Source of the DNA: SELP01 sp035969385 | Lineage (GTDB): Bacteria; Pseudomonadota; Alphaproteobacteria; Rhodobacterales; Rhodobacteraceae | Length of the DNA: 64,000 nt | NCBI RefSeq assembly: GCF_035969385.1 | Contig: NZ_JAYKKJ010000007.1 | Coordinates: forward strand, 1 to 64,000 | Direction of reading: 5' to 3' | Part shown: positions 27,585-35,347 of the stretch, piece by piece | How the letters are laid out: each line of letters opens with the position of its first letter | Position numbering within the stretch: position 1 is the stretch's first letter | Notes under the pieces: model-generated | Told to the model about the DNA's origin: nothing | Seen by the model: the letters and a program-made list of their open reading frames with translations, nothing else | Databases searched by the model: none | Program-made: the position numbers and the translations under genes

Positions 27585-27624
27585 AATGTAAGCGCTTGCA
27601 TTTGCAAATGTAAGCGCTTACATT
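27585..27624. promoter_or_regulatory. Paired LacI operator
   Basis: AATGTAAGCGCTTGCATT (27585-27602, one mismatch) and AATGTAAGCGCTTACATT (27607-27624, perfect 18-bp palindrome) lie 22 bases apart centre to centre, about two helical turns. Both are in the divergent gap between the LacI gene and the transporter operon. Confidence 0.85.
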
Positions 27625-27657
27625 TTTCAAGAATCGAAAGATCTCGGGAGTGGGCAC

Positions 27658-27837
27658 ATGGCATTGGCGGTATCGGCGGTTCTGTTTGCCTGCTTCGTTC
27701 TGGATGTCGTGGCGGGGGCGTTCTTCAACATGTCCGCGCTGTCCGACGTGCAAGAGATGATGGTTCTGTCCGCCGCTTCGGTCGCCTTTGTCGTGGCGAT
27801 CCTTCGGCGGGAACGTGAGTCCAAAAAGGAACACTGA
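27658..27837 (+). CDS. 59-residue small membrane protein before the TRAP operon
   Basis: ATG at 27658 to TGA at 27835-27837 encodes 59 residues with two hydrophobic helices (about 2-21 and 33-49) and a charged tail (RRERESKKEH). GGGAG precedes the ATG. It is the first gene after the paired operator and ends 23 bases before the TRAP binding-protein gene, so it is probably part of the operon. No family is recognised. It could be an accessory small subunit of the transporter; that is inference only. Confidence 0.7.
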   Translation: MALAVSAVLFACFVLDVVAGAFFNMSALSDVQEMMVLSAASVAFVVAILRRERESKKEH

Positions 27838-27860
27838 CAAAAGCTCATAGGGAGGAGCAC

Positions 27861-29006
27861 ATGCGTAACAAGACACCCGAACTGGCGTCCGAGGAACGCC
27901 GGAACTTTCTGAAGCTGGCCGCGTCGGGCAGCTTTACCGCCGCATTGGTGGCCGGGGCAGGGGGGATGCTCTGGTCGTCCGAGGCTGCCGCCCAGATCCA
28001 GCAGGAAGAGGCGGAGCGGGAGGCTGCCGCCGAATACACCATGACGCTGGCCACGGCCTATGTGATTGGCGCGTCGCGCAGCTATCCGATCATGCAGCTG
28101 GACCTGAAGGAAAACATCCAGAACGCCACCAACGGCAAGGTTTATGTGAAACTGGCCCCGGGTGGTCAGCTGGGCTCCGGTGGCGCGCTGGCGCAGGCGG
28201 TTCAGACCGGCACCATCCAGTGTGCCCAGCATTCGCTGGCCAACTTTGCGCCCTTTGCTTCGACCGTTGACCTGATCAACATGCCCTACCTGTGCGGGTC
28301 GAACCAGCGCTTCACCAACCTTGTGAATTCCGACACTTGGAAATCCGAAGTGCACCCCAAGGTCGAGGCAGCGGGCTTCAAGGCGCTGATGTATATCAAC
28401 ATCGACCCGCGCGTGGTTGCCGTGCGTCAGGGCGGCGATGCGGTCATCACCCCCGCCGACATGGCCGGTGTGAAGTTCCGCGTGCCGGGGTCCGCGATGC
28501 TGCAGCAATACTACCGCATGGTCGGCGCAAACCCGACCCCGGTGGCATGGGGCGAAACCCCCTCGGCGATCAAGCAGGGCGTGGCCGATGCGCTTGACCC
28601 CTCGGTCGGCGCGCTGTTCGTCTTTGGCTTCAAGGACATCCTGAGCCACGTGACCTTTACCCAGGCCGTGCCGGACAGTCAGGTCTATTCGATGAACCTG
28701 GAATGGTTCAACTCGCTGCCTGCCGACGTGCAGGAAGGCATCGAATGGGCCGGCGAAATGACCGCGCACCAGAACCTTGCCAAGGTTCCGTCCGCCCGCA
28801 CCCACGCCATGTCCGAGCTGGCCAAGGCAGGCGTCCAGTTCCATTCGCTGACCGACGATCAGCTGGCCGAATGGCAGGCCGCCGGTGGCTACCAGCGGTC
28901 CGAATGGGACGAGTTCAAGGTCGAACTGGCCGGGTCCATGGACACCTTCGCCAAGCTGGAAGAGGCCGCTGGCACCCAGGGCCGCTACTACGTGCACGAC
29001 GCCTGA
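27861..29006 (+). CDS. dctP: TRAP transporter solute-binding protein (DctP type)
   Basis: Periplasmic binding protein of a TRAP importer, probably for 2,3-dihydroxypropane-1-sulfonate, from the downstream hpsNOP genes. The 381-residue precursor has a twin-arginine motif (ERRNFLKLAASGS near residue 13) and a hydrophobic stretch, then the DctP fold. Residues MYINIDPRVVAVRQGG near 175 carry the conserved binding arginine, and ADMAGVKFRVPGS near 200 is the family hinge. GGGAGGAG precedes the ATG. A strong hairpin without T-run follows the stop, which usually keeps binding-protein transcripts in excess. Confidence 0.9.
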   Translation: MRNKTPELASEERRNFLKLAASGSFTAALVAGAGGMLWSSEAAAQIQQEEAEREAAAEYTMTLATAYVIGASRSYPIMQLDLKENIQNATNGKVYVKLAPGGQLGSGGALAQAVQTGTIQCAQHSLANFAPFASTVDLINMPYLCGSNQRFTNLVNSDTWKSEVHPKVEAAGFKALMYINIDPRVVAVRQGGDAVITPADMAGVKFRVPGSAMLQQYYRMVGANPTPVAWGETPSAIKQGVADALDPSVGALFVFGFKDILSHVTFTQAVPDSQVYSMNLEWFNSLPADVQEGIEWAGEMTAHQNLAKVPSARTHAMSELAKAGVQFHSLTDDQLAEWQAAGGYQRSEWDEFKVELAGSMDTFAKLEEAAGTQGRYYVHDA

Positions 29007-29020
29007 TCGGCGCCACTTGC

Positions 29021-29045
29021 GGACCGGCGCAGACCGCGCCGGTCC
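29021..29045 (+). other. Intercistronic hairpin after the TRAP binding protein gene
   Basis: GGACCGGCGC (29021-29030) pairs with GCGCCGGTCC (29036-29045) over a five-base loop. No T-run follows, so it is more likely an mRNA-stabilising or partial-stop structure than a full terminator. The dctQ gene begins 78 bases on. Confidence 0.65.
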
Positions 29046-29123
29046 GATCCTTATTCGCAAAATTGCCGTGACCGATAGGGTCGGGGGTCGCAAGCTGCGC
29101 GCCCCGGCGGCGGGAGGTGTGGA

Positions 29124-29639
29124 ATGTCGGGCATCCTGAAAGCCCTCAACCGGAACGCGGAGCGCTGGCTGTTGCTGGGGTTCTATGTGATGCTTGTGGC
29201 GACCATGTTCATCGAGGTGCTGCGGCGAGAGTTGTTCGCCTATTCCTCGATCTGGGGCGAGGAGATCGTCCGCTATTCCTTCATCTACCTTGCCTGGATC
29301 GGCGCGGCATCCGCCGTCCGCGAACGCGGCCACATCCGGATCGACGTGATCCTGCAATACGTCGGGCCGCGGGTGAAGGCGCTGCTCTATATGTTCGGGG
29401 ATGTGGTGATGTTCGGCGTGGCGCTTGTCGCGCTTTACTGGTCGTTCGAAACGGTCCTCGTCTCGGCAAAGTTCGGGTCGGTGACCCACGGGCTGCGCAT
29501 CAGCCAGGTCTGGTTCCTGATGGCGGTGCCTACCGGCTTTGCGCTGGTTGTGGTGCGGCTGGTCCAATCCTTCCTGCGTGACCTTCACGATCTTCGGCAC
29601 GGGCGCCCCGTGTACGAAGGCGACAAGCTGTTCGACTGA
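29124..29639 (+). CDS. dctQ: TRAP transporter small permease (DctQ type)
   Basis: A 171-residue membrane protein with four predicted helices, the small subunit that helps couple the binding protein and the large permease. The WGEEIVRYSFIYLAWIGAA segment near residues 43-62 (shown by its ends WGEEIVRY and IYLAWIGAA) and RERGHIRIDV are DctQ family motifs. It lies ten bases before dctM. Same operon as the binding protein. Confidence 0.88.
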   Translation: MSGILKALNRNAERWLLLGFYVMLVATMFIEVLRRELFAYSSIWGEEIVRYSFIYLAWIGAASAVRERGHIRIDVILQYVGPRVKALLYMFGDVVMFGVALVALYWSFETVLVSAKFGSVTHGLRISQVWFLMAVPTGFALVVVRLVQSFLRDLHDLRHGRPVYEGDKLFD

Positions 29640-29649
29640 GGGGGCCGCG

Positions 29650-30981
29650 ATGCTTTGGAATACACTTCAGGAACAGACCATCGACCTTGGATGGGAGTTC
29701 TACGGGCCGGTCCTTCTGTTCGTCCTGCTGGTCGCGCTGGCGGTGCCGGTCTGGGCCGCGATCGGATCGGCCGCGATCCTGATGCTGATGATCTCGGGTG
29801 CCTTGCCGCTCAGCCTGATCGGCGAAAGCCTGTTTCACGGGATCGACCATTTCGCGCTGACGGCCGTGCCGCTGTTCATCCTGACGGGGGACGTTCTGGT
29901 GCGGACCGGGCTGTCGCGCAAATTTCTGGACGTGGCAGAGGCGCTGACGCAATTCGCTAAGGGCGGGTTCGGGTCGGCCACCGTGCTGGTCTGCGGCATG
30001 TTCGCGGCGATTTCCGGGTCCGATGCCGCAGGGGCCGCCGCCGTGGGACGGATGACCATCGACCGGCTGGTCGAGAGCGGCTATCCACGCCCCTATGCCT
30101 GCGCCCTTGTCGCCGCGGGGGCCTGTACCGGCATCCTGATCCCGCCGTCGATTGCCTATATCATCATCGGTCTGGTGCTTGGGATCTCCGCCTCGACCCT
30201 GTTCCTTGCGGCACTGATCCCGGGGATCGCGATCCTTCTGTCGATCCTTGCCACCAACATCATCATGAACCGGCTTTATGGCTGGGAAGGTGGCGGCAAC
30301 ATGTCCTTCGGCGAATGGGCATCGCGTCTGGGCACGGCGCTGCAATCCGGCTGGTATGCTTTCATCGTGCCGGGGATCATCTTCTATGGCATCTTCTCGG
30401 GCCGGCTGACCCCGACCGAGGCCGGGGCGACCGCCGTTGTCGTGACCATCATCATGGGGTTCATCCTTGGCACGCTGAAGCTGTCTGACTTCCCGGCAAT
30501 GCTGGTCAGTTCGGCCAAGGTCAACGGGGTGATCCTGCCGATCATCGCCTTTTCCCTGCCGCTGGCGCAGGCGCTGGCAATCCTTGGGGTGCCGCAGGGG
30601 TTTGTCTCTGCCGCAACCTCGCTCAGCGATGAACCCTGGGTTCTGATCCTCTTGATGATCGGCATCCTGATCGCCGCGGGCTGCGTCATGGAAACCACGC
30701 CCAATATCGTGATCCTTGCGCCGATCCTGAAGCCGCTGGCCGATAACATCGGCATGAACGAGATCCAGTTCTGCATCATGATGATCACCGCGCTTGGGGT
30801 GGGCTTCATCACCCCGCCGCTGGGCCTGAACCTTTTCGTCGTGGCTGGCCTGACCGGGGAATCCATTCTACGGATTGCCTATCGGGCCATTCCCTTCGTC
30901 TTTTTCATGCTGATCGTGACGCTGTTCATCGCCTATATCCCGGCGATTTCCACCACCCTTCTTCCCGACATCTATAAGTAA
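29650..30981 (+). CDS. dctM: TRAP transporter large permease (DctM type)
   Basis: A 443-residue inner-membrane protein with about twelve helices, the ion-coupled channel of the TRAP system. The GSDAAGAAAVG segment near residue 120 and GILIPPSIAYIIIG near 160 are DctM hallmarks. A further repeat in the C-terminal half reads GFITPPLGLNLFVV near 385. The start at 29650 gives the standard N-terminus. hpsN follows after 12 bases, tying transporter and oxidation genes into one operon. Confidence 0.9.
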   Translation: MLWNTLQEQTIDLGWEFYGPVLLFVLLVALAVPVWAAIGSAAILMLMISGALPLSLIGESLFHGIDHFALTAVPLFILTGDVLVRTGLSRKFLDVAEALTQFAKGGFGSATVLVCGMFAAISGSDAAGAAAVGRMTIDRLVESGYPRPYACALVAAGACTGILIPPSIAYIIIGLVLGISASTLFLAALIPGIAILLSILATNIIMNRLYGWEGGGNMSFGEWASRLGTALQSGWYAFIVPGIIFYGIFSGRLTPTEAGATAVVVTIIMGFILGTLKLSDFPAMLVSSAKVNGVILPIIAFSLPLAQALAILGVPQGFVSAATSLSDEPWVLILLMIGILIAAGCVMETTPNIVILAPILKPLADNIGMNEIQFCIMMITALGVGFITPPLGLNLFVVAGLTGESILRIAYRAIPFVFFMLIVTLFIAYIPAISTTLLPDIYK

Positions 30982-30993
30982 CAGGACCACACC

Positions 30994-32304
30994 ATGCCCA
31001 GAGAGTATCTCAAGAAGGCCGAGCTTCATTCGCGCAGCGATGCGACGGAAACCAGAGAGATCGTTCGTGGCATCCTCGACGATATCGAGGCGGGCGGGGA
31101 CGAAGCCGCGCTGCGCTATGCCGCCAAGTTCGACCAGTACGAGGGCGACATCATTCTGACGCCCGAAGCGATCGAGGCCGCCACCGCATTGGTGCCGGAA
31201 AAGCTGCGCCGGGACATCGAATTTGCCCATGCCAACGTGAAGAAATTCGCCGAGGCGCAGCGCGACACCGTCGCCAATTTCGAGGTTGAGGTGGTCCCCG
31301 GCCTGATCGCAGGGCAAAAGGCGATCCCGGTTCATGCGGCGGGCTGCTATGTGCCCGGCGGGCGTTACAGCCACATCGCCAGCGCGATCATGACCGTGAC
31401 CACCGCCAAGGTCGCGGGTTGCAAGAACATCGTGGCCTGTTCGCCCCCGCGCCCCGGCGTGGGCATCGCCCCGGCCATCATCTACGCCGCCCATGTCTGC
31501 GGCGCCGACAAGATCCTTGCCATGGGCGGGGTGCAGGGCGTGGCCGCAATGACCTTTGGCCTGTTCGGTCTGCCCAAGGCCAATATCCTTGTCGGCCCCG
31601 GCAACCAGTTCGTGGCCGAGGCCAAGCGGATGCTGTTCGGTCGGGTGGGGATCGACATGATCGCGGGCCCGACCGACAGCCTGATCCTTGCCGACAAGAC
31701 CGCCGATCCGATGATCGTCGCCGCCGACCTCGTGGGGCAGGCAGAGCATGGCTATAACTCTCCGGTCTGGTTGGTCACGGACGACCGGGCCCTGGCCGAA
31801 GAGGTGATGCGCCTTGTCCCCACCCTGATCGACGACCTGCCGGAGGTGAACCGCGACAATGCCGCCGCCGCATGGCGCGACTATGCCGAAGTGATCGTCT
31901 GCGCCGACCGCGAAGAAATGGCCGCGACCTCGGACGACTATGCGCCTGAACACCTGACCGTGCAGGCCGCCGATCTGGATTGGTGGCTGGAACGTCTATC
32001 CTGCTACGGGTCGCTGTTCCTTGGCGAAGAAACCACCGTGGCCTTTGGCGACAAGGCGTCGGGCACCAACCATGTGCTGCCGACCTCTGGCGCGGCCAGC
32101 TATACCGGGGGGCTGTCGGTTCATAAGTACATGAAGATCGTCACCTGGCAGCGGGCCACCCGTGAAGGGTCGAAGCCGGTGGCGATTGCCACCGCCCGGA
32201 TCGCCCGCCTGGAAGGGATGGAAGGCCACGCGCGAACCGCGGATATTCGTCTGGCGAAGTATTTCCCGGATGAAAACTTTGACCTGACGCCGGAAGATGT
32301 CTGA
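30994..32304 (+). CDS. hpsN: Sulfopropanediol (DHPS) 3-dehydrogenase HpsN
   Basis: HpsN oxidises (R)-2,3-dihydroxypropane-1-sulfonate in two steps to (R)-sulfolactate with NAD+. It belongs to the histidinol dehydrogenase family. Zinc/substrate features of the family are present: GQAEHGYNSP near residue 248 (Gln and His ligands), APEHL near 320 and SVHKYMK near 376. AGPTDSLILAD precedes the zinc motif. It is not biosynthetic HisD: it sits in a transporter/sulfonate operon with no his genes nearby, next to hpsO, hpsP and suyAB, the HpsN setting in roseobacters. It overlaps hpsO by eight bases. Confidence 0.88.
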   Translation: MPREYLKKAELHSRSDATETREIVRGILDDIEAGGDEAALRYAAKFDQYEGDIILTPEAIEAATALVPEKLRRDIEFAHANVKKFAEAQRDTVANFEVEVVPGLIAGQKAIPVHAAGCYVPGGRYSHIASAIMTVTTAKVAGCKNIVACSPPRPGVGIAPAIIYAAHVCGADKILAMGGVQGVAAMTFGLFGLPKANILVGPGNQFVAEAKRMLFGRVGIDMIAGPTDSLILADKTADPMIVAADLVGQAEHGYNSPVWLVTDDRALAEEVMRLVPTLIDDLPEVNRDNAAAAWRDYAEVIVCADREEMAATSDDYAPEHLTVQAADLDWWLERLSCYGSLFLGEETTVAFGDKASGTNHVLPTSGAASYTGGLSVHKYMKIVTWQRATREGSKPVAIATARIARLEGMEGHARTADIRLAKYFPDENFDLTPEDV

Positions 32305-33049
32305 TCTGTTCAGCGTCGCGGGTCGCGTCGCCTGCGTCACCGGGGCCAGTTCCGGCCTTGGGCGGCAGGCGGCGCTGGTCCTTGCGCGGGCCGGGGCGCA
32401 GGTTGTGGGGGTGGCGCGCAGGCGCGACGCCCTGCAATCCCTGTGCGACGCGGCTGGTCCGAACTGCGCCGCCGTGGATGCTGATATCGCCGACCGGGGC
32501 GCTTTGGCCGATACGGTCGCCCGGATCGCCGCGCCCTTTGGCCCGCCCGACATCCTGATCAACGCCGCCGGACTGAACACCCGCGAACCGGCGGATGATG
32601 TGACGGATGCAGGCTGGGACGCGACGCTGGCGATCAACCTGTCCGCGCCGTTCTTCCTTGCCCGCGCCATGGTGCCAGCGATGAAGGAAAAGGGCTGGGG
32701 AAGGATCGTCAACTTTGCCTCGCTTCAATCCACGCGGGCCTTTCCGGGCGGCATTGCCTATGGCGCGACCAAGGGCGGCATCGCCCAGATGACCCGCGCC
32801 ATGGCCGAAGCCTGGTCGGCCCACGGGATCACCGCCAACGCCATCGGGCCGGGGTTCTTCCCGACCGAGCTGACCAAGGCGGTCTTCGATGATGCCGACC
32901 GCGCTGCCCGGAACGCGGCGCAAACCTGCATTGGTCGCAACGGCCGCCCCAACGATCTGGATGGCACGGTCCTGTTTTTCTGCTCGGAGGCGTCGGCCTA
33001 TGTGACCGGGCAAATCCTGATGCTGGATGGGGGGTTCACCGCGAAATGA
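32297..33049 (+). CDS. hpsO: HpsO-like short-chain dehydrogenase
   Basis: A 250-residue NAD(P)-dependent short-chain dehydrogenase. The cofactor motif is TGASSGLG near residue 16, with NAAGLN near 88. The catalytic serine is in FASLQS and the Tyr/Lys pair in YGATKGG near residue 151. In DHPS pathways HpsO, together with HpsP, interconverts the (S) and (R) forms of dihydroxypropanesulfonate; that role is assigned here by position between hpsN and a zinc dehydrogenase, not by a diagnostic residue. It overlaps both neighbours, implying translational coupling. Confidence 0.78.
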   Translation: MSDLFSVAGRVACVTGASSGLGRQAALVLARAGAQVVGVARRRDALQSLCDAAGPNCAAVDADIADRGALADTVARIAAPFGPPDILINAAGLNTREPADDVTDAGWDATLAINLSAPFFLARAMVPAMKEKGWGRIVNFASLQSTRAFPGGIAYGATKGGIAQMTRAMAEAWSAHGITANAIGPGFFPTELTKAVFDDADRAARNAAQTCIGRNGRPNDLDGTVLFFCSEASAYVTGQILMLDGGFTAK

Positions 33050-34020
33050 AGGCGCTTGTCTATACCGGGGTTGAAACCCTTGCCTTTCAGGACGCCCCGA
33101 ACCCGACCCCGGGGGCAGGCGAAGTCCTGATCCGTGTGGACAGCGTGGGCATCTGCGGGTCCGATATGCACGCCTATCTTGGCCATGACGCGCGCCGCCC
33201 CGCGCCGCTGATCCTTGGGCACGAGGCGGCAGGCGTGATCACCGGCGGGCCGCGCGATGGCGAGCGGGTCACGATCAACCCGCTGGTCACCTGTGGTACC
33301 TGCCCCGCCTGCCGAAGCGGGCGGGAAAACCTGTGCCCGTCGCGGCAGATCATTTCGATGCCGCCGCGCGAAGGGGCCTTTGCCCAGTGGGTCACCATGC
33401 CCGAACGCAATCTGGTCACGGTGCCGGAGCATGTATCGCTTGGGCAGGCCGCGCTGGCCGAACCGATCGCGGTCAGCTGGCATGCCGTGCGCCTTGGGTT
33501 GGCGGCGCTGCATTCGTTGGACGACCGCCGCGCGCTGGTGATCGGCGGTGGGGCCATTGGGCTGGCCGCTGCCCTGGCGCTGCGGGCGATGGGTTGCGTC
33601 GATGTGACTGTGGCCGAACCGAACCCGACCCGCCGCGCCTATCTGGAACAGCAATGCGGGCTGACGACTGTTCCGACGGCAGAGGGGGCGTTCCCGATTG
33701 TCGTCGATGCGGTTGGCTTTGCCGCGACCCGCGCCATCGCCTCGGCCCACGTGACGCCCGGCGGGGTGATCGTGCATATCGGTCTGGGCGAAGACACGGG
33801 GGGCCTCGATATCCGGCGGATGACCCTGCAAGAGATCACCTTTATCGGCACCTACACCTATACCGCGCAGGATTTCCGCGACACCGCGCAGGCGATGTTC
33901 GACGGGCGGCTTGGGGCCTTGGACTGGGTCGAGGAACGGAGCCTATCAGAGGGGCAGGGGGCCTTTGCCGATATCCGCGCCGGCAAGGTTGCCGCGCCGA
34001 AGATCGTGCTGAAGCCCTGA
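33046..34020 (+). CDS. hpsP: HpsP-like zinc-dependent alcohol dehydrogenase
   Basis: A 324-residue medium-chain dehydrogenase. The catalytic zinc ligands are in VGICGSDMHAY near residue 38 and LGHEAAG near 61. Structural zinc cysteines are in CGTCPACRSGRENLC near 84-98. The nucleotide fold has IGGGAIG near residue 166. It overlaps hpsO by four bases (ATGA) and is the last gene before a convergent GntR regulator. The HpsP role (partner of HpsO in DHPS epimerisation) is inferred from context. A nested hairpin repeat lies 33 bases past the stop and could end the transcript. Confidence 0.78.
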   Translation: MKALVYTGVETLAFQDAPNPTPGAGEVLIRVDSVGICGSDMHAYLGHDARRPAPLILGHEAAGVITGGPRDGERVTINPLVTCGTCPACRSGRENLCPSRQIISMPPREGAFAQWVTMPERNLVTVPEHVSLGQAALAEPIAVSWHAVRLGLAALHSLDDRRALVIGGGAIGLAAALALRAMGCVDVTVAEPNPTRRAYLEQQCGLTTVPTAEGAFPIVVDAVGFAATRAIASAHVTPGGVIVHIGLGEDTGGLDIRRMTLQEITFIGTYTYTAQDFRDTAQAMFDGRLGALDWVEERSLSEGQGAFADIRAGKVAAPKIVLKP

Positions 34021-34052
34021 ATTCATGACGAATTGGACCGGGCGGCCAGCCC

Positions 34053-34184
34053 GGGCCGCGCCCGCCCCGCCCCATGGGCGGGCGCATTGTGAAGTCTTGC
34101 ATAGCCCAGCTGGTCGACGGCGTGGTGCGATAAAACGCAAAGCATTGCCGGGTCAAAGCGCCCACCCCGGTGCGGGCGCGGCCC
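34053..34184. repeat. G+C-rich nested hairpin, copy 4
   Basis: The arms GGGCCGCGCCCGC (34053-34065) and GCGGGCGCGGCCC (34172-34184) are perfectly complementary. An inner CGCCCGCC...GGGCGGGCG hairpin lies beside the first arm. It fills the convergent gap between hpsP and the GntR gene and shares the GCCAGCCCGGGCCGCGCCCG text with copy 3. Confidence 0.8.
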
Positions 34185-34208
34185 TCATCAACGATGACGG
34201 GTCGGACC

Positions 34209-34931
34209 TTAGCCCGCGGCGTAGTAAAACCCGTCGGTCAGGCAGTTCGACAGGCGCAATTCCACCGGCGTGCCGCCCAAATCGCGTGCCACCCGTTCGA
34301 TGCACAAAAGCGGCTCGCCCTCGGCACAGCCCAGCCGCGCGGCCTCTTCCGCGGTGGCGGCACCGGCCCGCAGCCGTTCGTCGGTGCGCCCGACCCGGAT
34401 GCCCCAGCGTTTGGCGTAGAGGTTGTAGAGGTTGTTGGGGATCTCCGCCGCGCCGGGAAAATCGGGGAACAGGGCCCGCACAAGGATCACGGTTTCCGAG
34501 ATCGCGGGGCGCCCGTTCAGGCTGCGCACCCGGTCGATTCGCAGGGTTTCGGCCCCGCGATCAATTTCCAGAAGGCGGGCGACCTGCGCGTTTGCCTTTT
34601 CCTTGCGGACGGCCAAGACATGGGATGTCGGCAGCACCCGGTCGCCATCGTCGGGCTGGATGCGGAAGAACTGGAACACGAATTCCGCGTCGTCGGAACT
34701 GGCGACAAAAGTGCCCCGGCCCTGCTTGCGCCGCAGGATGTTGTCGCGGACCATCTCGTCCAGCGCCTTGCGGACCGTCCCCTGCGACACGCCCAATTCC
34801 TGCGCCAGTTGAATCTCGCTCGGGATCACGTCGCCCGCCACCCAGTCGCCGTCGATCAGGCGCAAAAGCAGGCGTTCGCGCACCTGCTGGTACAGCGGCT
34901 TGAGGCTGATCGCGTTGCTGTCCTGTGGCAT
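34209..34931 (-). CDS. GntR-family (UTRA domain) regulator of suyAB
   Basis: A 240-residue GntR regulator of the HutC/FadR-like UTRA class. The winged helix-turn-helix is near residues 10-75 (IPSEIQLAQELGVSQGTVRK) and the UTRA effector domain follows, with ISETVILVRALFPDF near 150. The start at 34931 removes a poorly conserved upstream stretch. It is divergent from suyA, whose promoter carries a perfect 14-bp palindrome, so it likely controls sulfolactate cleavage. It resembles the position of SuyR-type regulators; the exact name is not certain. Confidence 0.82.
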   Translation of the reverse strand: MPQDSNAISLKPLYQQVRERLLLRLIDGDWVAGDVIPSEIQLAQELGVSQGTVRKALDEMVRDNILRRKQGRGTFVASSDDAEFVFQFFRIQPDDGDRVLPTSHVLAVRKEKANAQVARLLEIDRGAETLRIDRVRSLNGRPAISETVILVRALFPDFPGAAEIPNNLYNLYAKRWGIRVGRTDERLRAGAATAEEAARLGCAEGEPLLCIERVARDLGGTPVELRLSNCLTDGFYYAAG

Positions 34932-34984
34932 CCCTTTGCCCCGGCTAATTCCCTGCTTCTGTCCCAATACTCTACCGACTCGGA

Positions 34985-35019
34985 TTGACAAGTCCATGGT
35001 CTTGAGTCTTATATAAGAC
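34985..35019 (+). promoter_or_regulatory. suyA promoter with embedded GntR-type operator
   Basis: TTGACA (34985-34990) and CTTATA (35008-35013) are separated by 17 bases, a good sigma-70-type promoter. GTCTTATATAAGAC (35006-35019), a perfect 14-base palindrome, covers the -10. It extends weakly to CTTxxGTCTTAT on each side. Binding here would block the promoter, and GntR/HutC-type regulators use sites of this kind. Confidence 0.75.
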
Positions 35020-35044
35020 AAAAGACACACGATAGGAGTCCCCG

Positions 35045-35335
35045 ATGGCTGAAATTCCCCACCTGCTCGTCCACGAGCACGACGACAATGTCGGAGTCGT
35101 TGTTGTCGAAGGTCTGACCGCCGGCACCGACATGCTGTGCTGCGTGACCCACGACAATTCCACCTTCCGGATGACCTCGGGCGCCGATGTGCCGATTGGC
35201 CACAAGATCGCGCTGAAGGATCTCAAGGCCGGGGACACCGCCATGAAATACGGCGAGGACATCGGCAAGATCATCGCCGACATCCCCAAGGGCGGCCACG
35301 TTCACACCCACAACTGCAAAACCAAGCGCTGGTAA
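35045..35335 (+). CDS. suyA: Sulfolactate sulfo-lyase subunit SuyA
   Basis: Small subunit of the enzyme that splits (R)-3-sulfolactate into pyruvate and sulfite. The 96-residue SAF-domain protein is related to the small half of UxaA-type altronate dehydratase. Key pieces are the DNVGVVVVEGLTAGTDM segment near residue 12, IGHKIALKDLKAGD near residue 50, and the histidine-rich C-terminus GGHVHTHNCKT. A GGAG-type ribosome binding site precedes the ATG. suyB follows after 12 bases. Confidence 0.93.
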   Translation: MAEIPHLLVHEHDDNVGVVVVEGLTAGTDMLCCVTHDNSTFRMTSGADVPIGHKIALKDLKAGDTAMKYGEDIGKIIADIPKGGHVHTHNCKTKRW

Positions 35336-35347
35336 GGAGACCGGATC

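Noticed and set aside
27627..29600. Minus-strand frame of 657 residues over the TRAP genes
   Set aside because: Antisense shadow of dctP and dctQ; it lacks family motifs and a ribosome binding site.
30994..32304. Histidinol dehydrogenase HisD
   Set aside because: The fold is shared, but the gene is in a sulfonate-transport operon with hpsO, hpsP and suyAB, while the his genes lie elsewhere in the window. HpsN fits better.
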